Part shown: positions 32,566 to 40,327 of the stretch, one piece after another
Layout: each line of letters begins with the position of its first letter
How positions within the stretch are numbered: the first letter of the stretch is position 1
DNA from: Paludibacteraceae bacterium
GTDB lineage: Bacteria; Bacteroidota; Bacteroidia; Bacteroidales; Paludibacteraceae
Direction of reading: 5' to 3'
NCBI GenBank assembly: GCA_017551025.1
Contig: JAFZNG010000027.1
Span: 1-49,271, forward strand
DNA: 49,271 nucleotides
Notes under the pieces: model-generated
What the model saw: only the letters and a program-made list of their open reading frames with translations
Database searches by the model: none
Told to the model about the DNA's origin: nothing
Position numbers and translations under genes: made by a program

Positions 32566-33813
32566 ATTGAGATCATGGCCCCGGTAGGGTGCTGGGAGAG
32601 TCTGGCTGCGGCTATTCAGGCCGGAGCTACGAGCGTCTATTTCGGTATCGAGTACCTGAATATGCGTGCCCGCAGTTCGGCTAACTTTACAACCGCCGAC
32701 CTGCACACCATCGTCGACCGTTGTCGCGAAGCAGGCGTAAAGACCTATCTTACGCTCAATACCGTCATGTATCCCGAGGACCTGAAGTTGATGCGCGAGA
32801 TCGTGGATCATGCCCGTGAGGCCGGTCTGGACGCCATCATTGCCAGCGATATTGCCGTGATGCAGTATGCGCGCGAAGTAGGGGTGGAGGTGCACCTTTC
32901 CACCCAACTCAACATCGCCAATACCGAGGCCCTGCGTTTCTATGCGCAGTTTGCCGATGTTGTGGTGCTGGCGCGCGAACTGAACATGGAACAGGTGGCC
33001 GGCATCTATCGCGATATCTGCGAACAGCATATCTGCGGTCCGAAGGGCGAGTTGCTGCGCATCGAGATGTTCTGCCACGGCGCGTTGTGCATGGCGGTCA
33101 GCGGTAAGTGTTATCTGAGCCTCAACAACCTCGGCCACTCCGCCAATCGTGGTGCATGTATGCAGATTTGTCGTCGCGGCTATACGGTCAAGGACAAGTC
33201 CTCGGACCTGGAACTGGACATCGACAACCAGTATATCATGTCGCCCAAGGATCTGAAGACAATCGGCTTTCTCAACAAGATGCTCGATGCCGGTGTACGC
33301 GTGCTCAAGATCGAAGGCCGCGCCCGTGGACCGGAGTACGTACAGACCGTAGTCGGTTGTTATCGTGAAGCCGTAGAGGCTTGGCAGAAGGGTGAATGGT
33401 CGGACGAGACAAGCGGTATCGATGAGAAGATAGCCCGTTGGGACGAACGTCTGGCACGCGTCTTCAATCGTGGTTTCTGGGACGGTTATTACCAGGGACA
33501 GCGTTTGGGCGAATGGACCCGTCATTACGGCAGTCAGGCTACCCGCAAGAAAGTATATGCCGGTAAGTGCACCAATTTCTTCAAGCAGCTAAGCGTAGCC
33601 GAGTTCTACCTGGAGGCGGTAGAAGCGGTACAGGCCGGTGACGAATTGCTGGTCACGGGTGAGACGACGGGTGCGTACGAACTGACGGCAGAAGGTATGC
33701 GTGACGGTGACGGTCAGCCTGCGGATAAGGTGGGCAAGGGCCAGTACTTCTCGCTCAAGACCGACCGACTGATTCATCGAGGAGACAAACTGTATATAAT
33801 GGCGAAAGGCTAA
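32542..33813 (+). CDS. U32 family peptidase-like protein
   Basis: A 423-residue member of the U32 family. IMAPVGCWESLAAAIQAGA followed by VYFG...LNMRARSSANF is the family start. MFCHGALCMAVSGKCYLS and ANRGACMQICRRGY carry the conserved Cys residues that bind an Fe-S cluster in studied relatives. Members such as TrhP and RlhA hydroxylate RNA rather than cleave proteins; tRNA or rRNA modification is thus as likely as proteolysis. Both ends lie in heptamer arrays: the first codons in one and the last (MAKG and the stop) in another. Confidence 0.88.
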   Translation: MLKTESSNIEIMAPVGCWESLAAAIQAGATSVYFGIEYLNMRARSSANFTTADLHTIVDRCREAGVKTYLTLNTVMYPEDLKLMREIVDHAREAGLDAIIASDIAVMQYAREVGVEVHLSTQLNIANTEALRFYAQFADVVVLARELNMEQVAGIYRDICEQHICGPKGELLRIEMFCHGALCMAVSGKCYLSLNNLGHSANRGACMQICRRGYTVKDKSSDLELDIDNQYIMSPKDLKTIGFLNKMLDAGVRVLKIEGRARGPEYVQTVVGCYREAVEAWQKGEWSDETSGIDEKIARWDERLARVFNRGFWDGYYQGQRLGEWTRHYGSQATRKKVYAGKCTNFFKQLSVAEFYLEAVEAVQAGDELLVTGETTGAYELTAEGMRDGDGQPADKVGKGQYFSLKTDRLIHRGDKLYIMAKG

Positions 33814-33831
33814 TGGCGAATGGCTAAAGTA
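33797..33831. repeat. Heptamer array containing the U32 gene stop
   Basis: Units taatggc, gaaaggc, taatggc, gaatggc, taaagta. The TAA stop at 33811-33813 is the start of the third unit. Confidence 0.88.
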
Positions 33832-33833
33832 AG

Positions 33834-34496
33834 ATGAGCATCTCGATACCTCTCATATCATCTCCTGTTTCCGAGCCTTGGACGGCTTGGGCATTGCTTG
33901 TGCTGCTCGTGCTGGCCAGCCTGGCCAACGTGCTGCAACCGGGTGTGGTAGCCGGGAGTTTTATGACCGTCCTGGCCAAACCCGAACGGCAATATACCGA
34001 GACGCAACATACGGTGCTGGGCCAGATCTGTCTGCATCTCTTTCAGATGGGCACCCTGGCGATGGCTTATTACCTGCTCTGCTTCCAAACGGGCGCGTTT
34101 ACTGCGATGCGTTACGGCGTGATCCTGTTGCTTATCGCTGTCTTGTATGGCGCGAAAGTGCTGTCGATGTTGCTGGTGGGTTATACCTTCCAGTTGCGCA
34201 AACGCTGTGCTTCGATCGGTACGCATTACGGCAATCTGATCTGCGTCTTCTGCTGCTGTCTGTATCCCGTGCTGCTCCTCTTGTACCACTATGGAGTGAC
34301 GCCTTTTTTGCGCGTACTCCTGCTGGTTTTGACCGGTATGTTTATCGTACTGGTGTTTTTGAAATATTGTCGCGCCTATCTGGTCAAACCGATGGCGCTT
34401 TGCTATATACTGTTAGCTGTGCTGACGATGGATGTCCTGCCGCTGGTGGGTGCTTATTACGGCACAGTATATATACTTAGTCAACGTTTTGTGTAA
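33834..34496 (+). CDS. DUF4271 membrane protein
   Basis: A 220-residue protein with about six hydrophobic helices and the VLQPGVVAGSF segment after the first. DUF4271 proteins are typical of Bacteroidota and commonly precede hemD, as here. Function is unknown; a role at the inner membrane is the most one can say. The hemD start follows after 2 bp. Confidence 0.83.
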   Translation: MSISIPLISSPVSEPWTAWALLVLLVLASLANVLQPGVVAGSFMTVLAKPERQYTETQHTVLGQICLHLFQMGTLAMAYYLLCFQTGAFTAMRYGVILLLIAVLYGAKVLSMLLVGYTFQLRKRCASIGTHYGNLICVFCCCLYPVLLLLYHYGVTPFLRVLLLVLTGMFIVLVFLKYCRAYLVKPMALCYILLAVLTMDVLPLVGAYYGTVYILSQRFV

Positions 34497-34498
34497 TT

Positions 34499-35248
34499 AT
34501 GATAAACAAGATTCTTATTTCACAACCCAAGCCGCTGAACGAGCGTAATCCGTATTCCGAAATGGAGGCGCAGTTTGGCGTGACATTTGATTTTCAACAA
34601 CTCATCCACGTAGAAGGTCTTACTGCACGCGAATTTCGCATGCAGCACATCAACCCGCTGGATTATACGGCCGTGATACTGAATTCGCGTCTGGGCATAG
34701 AGCATTACTTCCGTCTTTGCGAGGAGATGCGACTCAACGTGCCTGACTCGATGCACTACTATTGTATCTCTGAGGCGGTAGGCAACTACCTGCAGAAATT
34801 TATCCAGTACCGCAAACGTAAGGTCTTCTTCTCCGAGCACAACCGCTTTGAGGATCTGCTGCCGGCTATGTACCGTCGTCCGCAGGAGAAATACTTGATG
34901 GTACTCAGCGATATCCATAACGACGACCAGATCAATATGTTCGCCGAGAACAAGATAACCGTGCAACCGGCTATCATGTATCGTACGGTCTCCAGCAAGT
35001 GGGATGAGAAGAAGACGTTCGACTATGATATGATTGCCCTGTTTACCCCCTCCGGCGTGAAGTCGATTCGCGAGAACTTTCCGGACTGGAAGCAAGGCGA
35101 GACCGTCATCGCAGCCTTTGGTGCCGGTACGGTGCAGGCGCTCGAAGAGGCCGGTTTTCGCGTGGATATCCGTGTGCCGAACCAAAAGCACCAGTCGCTC
35201 ACGGCGGCTATCAAAGATTACCTGGAGCAGCAACAGAACGCCGAATAA
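34499..35248 (+). CDS. hemD: Uroporphyrinogen-III synthase
   Basis: A 249-residue HemD family protein. KILISQPKPLNERNPYSE at the start, VILNSRLGIEHYF near 60 and IALFTPSGVKSIRENF near 180 are typical of the Bacteroidota form. It closes hydroxymethylbilane to uroporphyrinogen III in heme, siroheme and cobalamin synthesis. No other heme gene is in the window. rnpA starts 15 bp downstream. Confidence 0.88.
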   Translation: MINKILISQPKPLNERNPYSEMEAQFGVTFDFQQLIHVEGLTAREFRMQHINPLDYTAVILNSRLGIEHYFRLCEEMRLNVPDSMHYYCISEAVGNYLQKFIQYRKRKVFFSEHNRFEDLLPAMYRRPQEKYLMVLSDIHNDDQINMFAENKITVQPAIMYRTVSSKWDEKKTFDYDMIALFTPSGVKSIRENFPDWKQGETVIAAFGAGTVQALEEAGFRVDIRVPNQKHQSLTAAIKDYLEQQQNAE

Positions 35249-35263
35249 GAAACAACTGAGAAG

Positions 35264-35623
35264 GTGTCGTACGAGTTGGCAAAACAAGAACGATTGTGCG
35301 GCAAGATGCGTATCCAGCAGCTCTACCGCGAGGGACAGCATTTCGTGTGCTGGCCTTTGCGCGTGACCTACCAGCCGGCAGAGGACGAGACGACGCAAGT
35401 ACTCATCTGGGCACCTAAGTCCCTCTTCAAGCATGCCGTTGATCGCAACCGCTTACGCCGCCAGATGCGCGAAGCCTACCGGCTCAATCGGCACGTACTG
35501 GAGGAGGCGCAACCCGAGAAGCATTTTTTGATCGCCATGAACTATATCGACCGCGAACAGCAGCCGTATACGGTCATCGAGAAAGCTATGCGAAAAACCC
35601 TGAGAAAACTTGCTGCGCTATGA
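35264..35623 (+). CDS. rnpA: Ribonuclease P protein component
   Basis: The start is a GTG at 35264. The 119-residue basic product has the RNA-binding RNR motif in [17 protein letters not shown] (~60-76). It joins the RNase P RNA to trim tRNA 5' ends. It overlaps yidD by 4 bp, the usual arrangement. rpmH is not next to it. Confidence 0.93.
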   Translation: MSYELAKQERLCGKMRIQQLYREGQHFVCWPLRVTYQPAEDETTQVLIWAPKSLFKHAVDRNRLRRQMREAYRLNRHVLEEAQPEKHFLIAMNYIDREQQPYTVIEKAMRKTLRKLAAL

Positions 35624-35847
35624 ACTGGAGAATTGCCCTTAGGAAAGTGTTTTTGCTGCCGGTCTATTTCTACCGCGCATGCATCTCGCCGCTCACGCCG
35701 CCCTCGTGCCGGTTTACGCCGACCTGCAGCCAGTATATGGTAGAGGCCGTGATGAAATACGGTCCGTTCAAGGGCGGTTGGCTGGGCATAAAACGTATCC
35801 TGCGTTGCAACCCCTGGGGAGGAAGCGGATACGATCCCGTGCCGTAA
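35620..35847 (+). CDS. yidD: Membrane protein insertion efficiency factor
   Basis: A 75-residue protein with the YidD signature [15 protein letters not shown], then [16 protein letters not shown] and GGYDPVP-like end (GSGYDPVP). It helps YidC insert inner-membrane proteins. Translationally coupled to rnpA by a 4-bp overlap. Confidence 0.95.
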   Translation: MNWRIALRKVFLLPVYFYRACISPLTPPSCRFTPTCSQYMVEAVMKYGPFKGGWLGIKRILRCNPWGGSGYDPVP

Positions 35848-35864
35848 AGAGACCGCTACGCCAC

Positions 35865-35924
35865 GTTAAAGTGTTAAATAGTTAAAATGGTTTTGATTGC
35901 ATCAAAACGTTAAACGGTTAGTTT
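35865..35924. repeat. 8-bp array with a hairpin upstream of trmD
   Basis: Units gttaaagt, gttaaata, gttaaaat (35865-35888), then a perfect 8-bp stem (gttttgat at 35890-35897 with atcaaaac at 35901-35908), then gttaaacg and gttagttt, ending exactly at the trmD ATG. The hairpin might slow transcription or shape the leader. Confidence 0.75.
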
Positions 35925-36599
35925 ATGCGAATTGATATTATAACTTGTTGTCCGGAACTGTTGGAGTCGCCGTTGAACCACTCCATCATCCAGCGCGCGA
36001 AGGATAAAGGCCTTTGCGAGATCTACGTGCATAACCTGCGCGACTGGACCCTGGATAAGCATCGTAAGGTAGATGACTATGCCTTTGGTTTTGGTGCGGG
36101 GATGGTGCTGCAAATCGAACCTATCGACCGTCTTATCACCCACCTTACCTCCGAGCGCCGGTACGACGAGATTATCTTTACCGCCCCCGATGGCGAACGC
36201 TTTGACCAGCGAGCCGCCAATTCGCTCTCGCTCAAGGAGAATATTATCATCCTCTGCGGCCACTACAAGGGCGTAGATCAGCGTGTGCGCGACCATTTGA
36301 TCACCAAGGAATACTCGATCGGCGATTTTGTGTTGACCGGAGGCGAGATGCCTGCCGCTATGATGACCGATGCTATCGTGCGTCTGCTGCCCGGAGCGCT
36401 GGGTGACGTAGAGAGTGCGCTGAACGACTCCTTCCAGGACGGCCTGCTCGAACCCGGCGTATATACCCGTCCGGCGGAATATAAGGGCTGGCGCGTACCG
36501 GATATCCTGCTCTCGGGCCATCAGGCTAAGATAGAGGAATGGCTCTACGACGAGGCACTACGCCACACCGAAGAACGCCGCCCGGATTTGCTGGAGTAA
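35925..36599 (+). CDS. trmD: tRNA (guanine-37-N1)-methyltransferase
   Basis: A 224-residue SPOUT enzyme. The knot motifs are visible: [14 protein letters not shown] near 105 and [14 protein letters not shown] near 132, where S-adenosylmethionine binds. The protein methylates G37 next to the anticodon to prevent frameshifting. It lacks its usual partners rimM and rplS nearby, as is common in Bacteroidota. Confidence 0.95.
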   Translation: MRIDIITCCPELLESPLNHSIIQRAKDKGLCEIYVHNLRDWTLDKHRKVDDYAFGFGAGMVLQIEPIDRLITHLTSERRYDEIIFTAPDGERFDQRAANSLSLKENIIILCGHYKGVDQRVRDHLITKEYSIGDFVLTGGEMPAAMMTDAIVRLLPGALGDVESALNDSFQDGLLEPGVYTRPAEYKGWRVPDILLSGHQAKIEEWLYDEALRHTEERRPDLLE

Positions 36600-36600
36600 T

Positions 36601-36640
36601 CCACTCTACACCCTACACCCTACACTCTACACCGTACACT
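36601..36640. repeat. Heptamer array, ctacacc type
   Basis: Units ctctaca, ccctaca, ccctaca, ctctaca, ccgtaca follow the trmD stop. It is the same type as at both ends of the window. Confidence 0.92.
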
Positions 36641-36653
36641 AAAATTAAACACC

Positions 36654-37565
36654 ATGAATAAATACCTATCTATCTCCCCCGAAGTAGAAGAGGCACTACG
36701 TAACCATCAGCCCGTAGTAGCCCTCGAGTCCACTATTATCAGTCACGGCATGCCTTATCCGCAGAACGTGGAGACGGCTTTGCGCGTGGAGCAGACGATC
36801 CGTGATCACGGAGCCGTTCCGGCTACGATTGCTATTATCGGCGGTCGGCTGAAAGCCGGTTGTACCCCCGAGGAAATAGAATACCTGGGAAAGAAGGGGC
36901 CTGCCGTTACCAAGGCATCACGGCGTGACTTGCCGGTACTTATCGCCCGCGGCGAAGACGGTGCCACGACCGTTACGACGACGATGATTATCGCCGCCAT
37001 GGCCGGCATACAAGTGTTTGCTACCGGTGGTATCGGCGGTGTACACCATCATGCCCAGCAGACCTTTGATATCTCGGCCGACTTGGAAGAATTGGCGCAG
37101 ACGCCTGTGATGGTTATTTGTGCCGGACCGAAAGGTATTCTGGATCTGGGTCTGACGCTCGAGTACCTGGAGACCAAGGGTGTGCCTGTTATCGGTTACC
37201 AGACCGACGAACTGCCGGCGTTTTATACCCGTCATAGTGGATTTGAGGTAGATTACCGTCTGGATACGCCCCAAGAACTGGCTGCTGCTTTTCGTGCCAA
37301 ACAGGCTCTGGGCCTTCGTGGCGGTATGCTCGTGAACAATCCTATCCCGGAGGAATACTCCATGCCTGCGGACGTGATCAATTTCGCCATCAATATGGCC
37401 TTGCGCGAAGCCGAAGAAAAAGGCGTGCATGGTAAACAATGCACGCCCTTCTTACTCGAACGAGTAAAGGATATAACCGGCGGAGATAGCCTGGCGGCGA
37501 ATATCCAGCTGGTGCTGAATAATGCCCGCCTGGCGGCTATGACTGCTGCAGCGATGTGCGTTTAA
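36654..37565 (+). CDS. psuG: Pseudouridine-5'-phosphate glycosidase
   Basis: A 303-residue enzyme that splits pseudouridine 5'-phosphate into uracil and ribose 5-phosphate. [14 protein letters not shown] near 25 and GRLKAG near 65 carry the catalytic Glu and Lys, and [20 protein letters not shown] near 125 the metal-site Asp. No PsuK kinase gene is adjacent. Its stop overlaps that of the converging efp by 4 bp within a palindrome. Confidence 0.93.
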   Translation: MNKYLSISPEVEEALRNHQPVVALESTIISHGMPYPQNVETALRVEQTIRDHGAVPATIAIIGGRLKAGCTPEEIEYLGKKGPAVTKASRRDLPVLIARGEDGATTVTTTMIIAAMAGIQVFATGGIGGVHHHAQQTFDISADLEELAQTPVMVICAGPKGILDLGLTLEYLETKGVPVIGYQTDELPAFYTRHSGFEVDYRLDTPQELAAAFRAKQALGLRGGMLVNNPIPEEYSMPADVINFAINMALREAEEKGVHGKQCTPFLLERVKDITGGDSLAANIQLVLNNARLAAMTAAAMCV

Positions 37566-37570
37566 CGCAC
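37556..37570. terminator. Palindrome holding both stop codons of psuG and efp
   Basis: gtgcgtt (37556-37562), a central T, then aacgcac (37564-37570). Both genes stop inside it. It may act as a bidirectional weak terminator, although no T run follows. Confidence 0.4.
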
Positions 37571-38125
37571 ACGCTCGCAGTAGCTACCGTCGCGGGTGTC
37601 GATACGAATGGTCTCACCCTCGTTGATGAACAACGGAACACGTACCTCTGCGCCCGTCTCAACGGTAGCAGGCTTCAGCGTGTTGGTTGCGGTGTCACCC
37701 TTCAGACCCGGCTCGGTATAGGTTACCAGCAGTTCTACCTTGGTCGGCAGTTCGGCAAAGAGTACCGTGTCGGTCGAAGCATCGGATACTACCTCTACGG
37801 TCATACCTTCCTTGAGGAAGTCTACACCCGTGATGAGGTCGTGTGCGATAGGCGCCTGGTCAAAGGTCTCGTTGTTCATGAAGATATAATCCTCACCCTC
37901 CTTATAGAGGAATTGGTACGGACGACGCTCTACGCGTACATCTTCCAATTTCTCACCGATATTGAAGCGGCGCTCCAGAACGCGACCGTCCACAACATCC
38001 TTAAACTTCACACGCATGATCGTGTTACCCTTACCGGGCTTTACGTGCAGGAACTCAATTACAAAGTACAAACGGCCGTCCATACGAATGCATACGCCGT
38101 TCTTGATGTCTTGACTATTAATCAT
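37562..38125 (-). CDS. efp: Elongation factor P
   Basis: A 187-residue protein with three beta-barrel domains. The loop that reaches the peptidyl-transferase centre is HVKPGKGNT (Lys in the modified position, near 34); the C-terminal [25 protein letters not shown] is the EF-P signature. It rescues ribosomes stalled at polyproline. It has a promoter at 38183-38213 that overlaps the marC promoter. Confidence 0.95.
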   Translation of the reverse strand: MINSQDIKNGVCIRMDGRLYFVIEFLHVKPGKGNTIMRVKFKDVVDGRVLERRFNIGEKLEDVRVERRPYQFLYKEGEDYIFMNNETFDQAPIAHDLITGVDFLKEGMTVEVVSDASTDTVLFAELPTKVELLVTYTEPGLKGDTATNTLKPATVETGAEVRVPLFINEGETIRIDTRDGSYCERVR

Positions 38126-38127
38126 AT

Positions 38128-38162
38128 AATTTAAAATTAAAAATTACGAATTAAAAATTCCG
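38128..38162. repeat. Heptamer array in the efp leader
   Basis: Units aatttaa, aattaaa, aattacg, aattaaa, aattccg lie between the efp start codon and its promoter. Confidence 0.85.
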
Positions 38163-38182
38163 CTTTCTCCCAAAAATCGCTG

Positions 38183-38230
38183 CAAAATTACAAATTTTCT
38201 TGCACATGTGCAAATTTTTTAGTAATTTTG
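38183..38230. promoter_or_regulatory. Overlapping divergent promoters of efp and marC sharing one palindrome
   Basis: A perfect 14-bp palindrome, ttgcacatgtgcaa, lies at 38200-38213. Its plus-strand TTG is followed after exactly 20 nt by TAATTTTG (38223-38230) for marC. Its minus-strand TTG is followed after exactly 20 nt by TAATTTTG (complement of 38183-38190) for efp. Two RNA polymerases could therefore not bind both at once. Confidence 0.85.
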
Positions 38231-38258
38231 CACACTAATCTGTAAAAAAACACAAGGC

Positions 38259-38873
38259 ATGTTACTAAGTATTCAGTCATTCTTCGGCCAAGTGGACATC
38301 TGGCAGGTCCTCTCGTCGTTCATTTTTCTGATCGCTATTATTGACCCGTTCGGTAATATTCCCGTAACCATTGGTATGGAGCAAAAGGGCGCTAAGATTA
38401 ATGCGCTTCAGGTCTGTGTGATCAGTTTTGCCATCTTGTTGGCTTTCCTGTTTTTGGGAGAATGGATCCTCAAGCTTTTCGGTGTGCAGATCGAGTATTT
38501 TGCTATCGCCGGTGGTTTTATTATTTTCCTCATGGCGCTTGAGATGATACTGGATATTACGATTTTCCAGAACGACAAGCTGGAAAACGTAGACGCGGGT
38601 GCAGGTTCGATCGTGCCGCTGGCTTTCCCGATGTATGCCGGTCCGGGTGCATTTACGGCGCTACTGGCTATTACGGCCGAGTATAGCATTGCCAGCCTGT
38701 GCATCTCGCTGATGCTATGTATACTGGTGCTGTATCTGGTGCTGGTAGGTACCCACTGGTTGACCAAGTACCTCGGACAGACTGCGCTGTATATTATCCG
38801 CAAGTTCTTTGGCATCATCGTGCTTGCCATCGCTTGTAAATTGATGTTCGCCAATTTAGCTATCGTATTTTAA
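38259..38873 (+). CDS. MarC family integral membrane protein
   Basis: A 204-residue protein with six hydrophobic segments. IDPFGNIPVTIGM near 30 and the AFPMYAGPGAFTALLA stretch near 125 are the family motifs. Despite the name, MarC proteins have no proven link to drug resistance; the function is unknown. rpiB follows after one base. Confidence 0.9.
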   Translation: MLLSIQSFFGQVDIWQVLSSFIFLIAIIDPFGNIPVTIGMEQKGAKINALQVCVISFAILLAFLFLGEWILKLFGVQIEYFAIAGGFIIFLMALEMILDITIFQNDKLENVDAGAGSIVPLAFPMYAGPGAFTALLAITAEYSIASLCISLMLCILVLYLVLVGTHWLTKYLGQTALYIIRKFFGIIVLAIACKLMFANLAIVF

Positions 38874-38874
38874 T

Positions 38875-39327
38875 ATGAAACCATTTTCTGAAATGACTAT
38901 TGCGTTGGCAAGCGACCACGCAGGCTATGCGCTCAAGCAAAAGGTACAGCTCTTCCTGGAAGACAATGGTGCCAAAGTGAAGGACTTCGGTTGCTACAAT
39001 ACCGACAGTTGCGACTATCCTGACTATGCACACCCCCTGGCAGAGGCTGTAGAGAAAGGCGACTATGAGTTTGGTGTGATTATCTGCTCTACGGGCAACG
39101 GTATCACCATGACGGCTAACAAGCACCAGGGTATCCGTGCTGCACTTTGCTGGGACACTAAGTTGGCTGAACTGGCTCGCCAGCACAACAATGCCAACGT
39201 GCTCGCCCTGCCGGCTAACTTTATCTCGAGTATCATGGCGCTGGATATCGTGCGTACGTTCTTCCAGACCGATTTCGAGGGTGGCCGCCACGAGCGTCGT
39301 GTCAGTAAAATAGCCATTAGCCATTAA
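38875..39327 (+). CDS. rpiB: Ribose 5-phosphate isomerase B
   Basis: A 150-residue RpiB/LacAB family enzyme of the pentose phosphate pathway. ALASDHAGYALK carries the substrate-binding Asp-His; ICSTGNGITMTANKHQGIRAALC holds the catalytic Cys and the loop. The last residues, KIAISH, and the TAA stop are encoded by the heptamer array at 39312-39346, so the C-terminus has probably been altered by repeat. Confidence 0.93.
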   Translation: MKPFSEMTIALASDHAGYALKQKVQLFLEDNGAKVKDFGCYNTDSCDYPDYAHPLAEAVEKGDYEFGVIICSTGNGITMTANKHQGIRAALCWDTKLAELARQHNNANVLALPANFISSIMALDIVRTFFQTDFEGGRHERRVSKIAISH

Positions 39328-39346
39328 CCATTGGCCATTCGCCATT
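39312..39346. repeat. Heptamer array joining rpiB and the radical SAM gene
   Basis: Units agccatt, agccatt, aaccatt, ggccatt, cgccatt. It contains the rpiB stop (39325-39327) and the proposed TTG start (39331) of the next gene. Confidence 0.92.
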
Positions 39347-40308
39347 CTATACTATCTCGATTCGGCAATGCGCTGCGTTGCTACGCGAGTTATGCACTGA
39401 GTCTCACGGGCTCGGTGCATGTTCGTCATATGCCTGTGTTTGTGTCGGTCGAACCGGCCGCTGTATGCCAATTGCGCTGTCCGGAGTGTCCGGTAGGAAA
39501 GGCGAATGGTGAAGGGCGAAAGGCTAAAGGTGAAAGGCTTATGGGACCGGAAGTGTGGGAACGGGTGCTTCGTGAAGTAAGTCCGTGGGTACATACCATC
39601 CAGTTCTTCTTCCAGGGCGAACCGCTGCTCAATCCTCATCTCGCGCACATGATACGCGATGCGCACGCGAACCGTATATATACTATTCTCTCCACCAATG
39701 CGCAGGCCTTGACACCCGATCTGGCGCACGAACTCATGCGTGCGGGATTGAATCGTATCATCGTATCGATCGACGGTCTTCGACCGGAGAGTTACGGTGC
39801 TTATCGCGTAGGCGGCAACCTGGAGAAGAGTCTGCAGGCGCTCCGCTGGTTACGCGAAGCCAAACAGGCGACGCATGCCCGCTGCACGATAGAGATGCAA
39901 TGTCTGCGTCTACGAACCAACGAGACGGAGTGGCGAGAGATGCAGCATCGCTATCGCGAACTGGGAGCTGACTGTCTGACGCTCAAGACAGCCCAACTCT
40001 ATGATTTCGAGCATGGGCATCCGCTCATGCCATCTGACTTGCGCTATGCGCGTTATGAGCAGACCAAGGACGGCACCTACCGACTGAAGCGTCGCCGCCG
40101 AATAGGTTGTCTACGATTATGGAGCGGCGTGGTCATTACAACGACGGGTGAGGTATTGCCTTGCTGCTATGACAAGCATGCTGATCATGCGCTGGGCAAT
40201 ATCATGCACGAGTCGCTGCAAGCTATTTTCCATAACGAAAAAGCCCGACGCTTTCGCAGTCAGGCTCTTCGATTCTCGCCCGCTATCTGCCACAACTGTT
40301 GGCAGTAA
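39331..40308 (+). CDS. Radical SAM/SPASM domain protein
   Basis: The start is placed at a TTG (39331) because residues 8-34 (ILSRFGNALRCYASYALSL and on) look like the normal N-terminus of this family; the first in-frame ATG (39430) would remove them. The 325-residue product has CxxxCxxC in CQLRCPECP for the radical SAM cluster, and a C-terminal SPASM domain with GEVLPCCYDKHADHALGN and CHNCW for a further cluster. The stretch after CPECPVG (about residues 57-71) is encoded by a heptamer array. It should be a redox enzyme acting on a peptide or other substrate; no target is evident nearby. Confidence 0.85.
   Translation: MAIRHSILSRFGNALRCYASYALSLTGSVHVRHMPVFVSVEPAAVCQLRCPECPVGKANGEGRKAKGERLMGPEVWERVLREVSPWVHTIQFFFQGEPLLNPHLAHMIRDAHANRIYTILSTNAQALTPDLAHELMRAGLNRIIVSIDGLRPESYGAYRVGGNLEKSLQALRWLREAKQATHARCTIEMQCLRLRTNETEWREMQHRYRELGADCLTLKTAQLYDFEHGHPLMPSDLRYARYEQTKDGTYRLKRRRRIGCLRLWSGVVITTTGEVLPCCYDKHADHALGNIMHESLQAIFHNEKARRFRSQALRFSPAICHNCWQ
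39497..39545 (+). repeat. Seven-unit heptamer array inside the radical SAM gene
   Basis: Units gaaaggc, gaatggt, gaagggc, gaaaggc, taaaggt, gaaaggc, ttatggg, in frame. They encode KANGEGRKAKGERLM, just after the cluster-binding Cys motif. Confidence 0.92.
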
Positions 40309-40327
40309 GCGGTTTTCAATACGTTTC

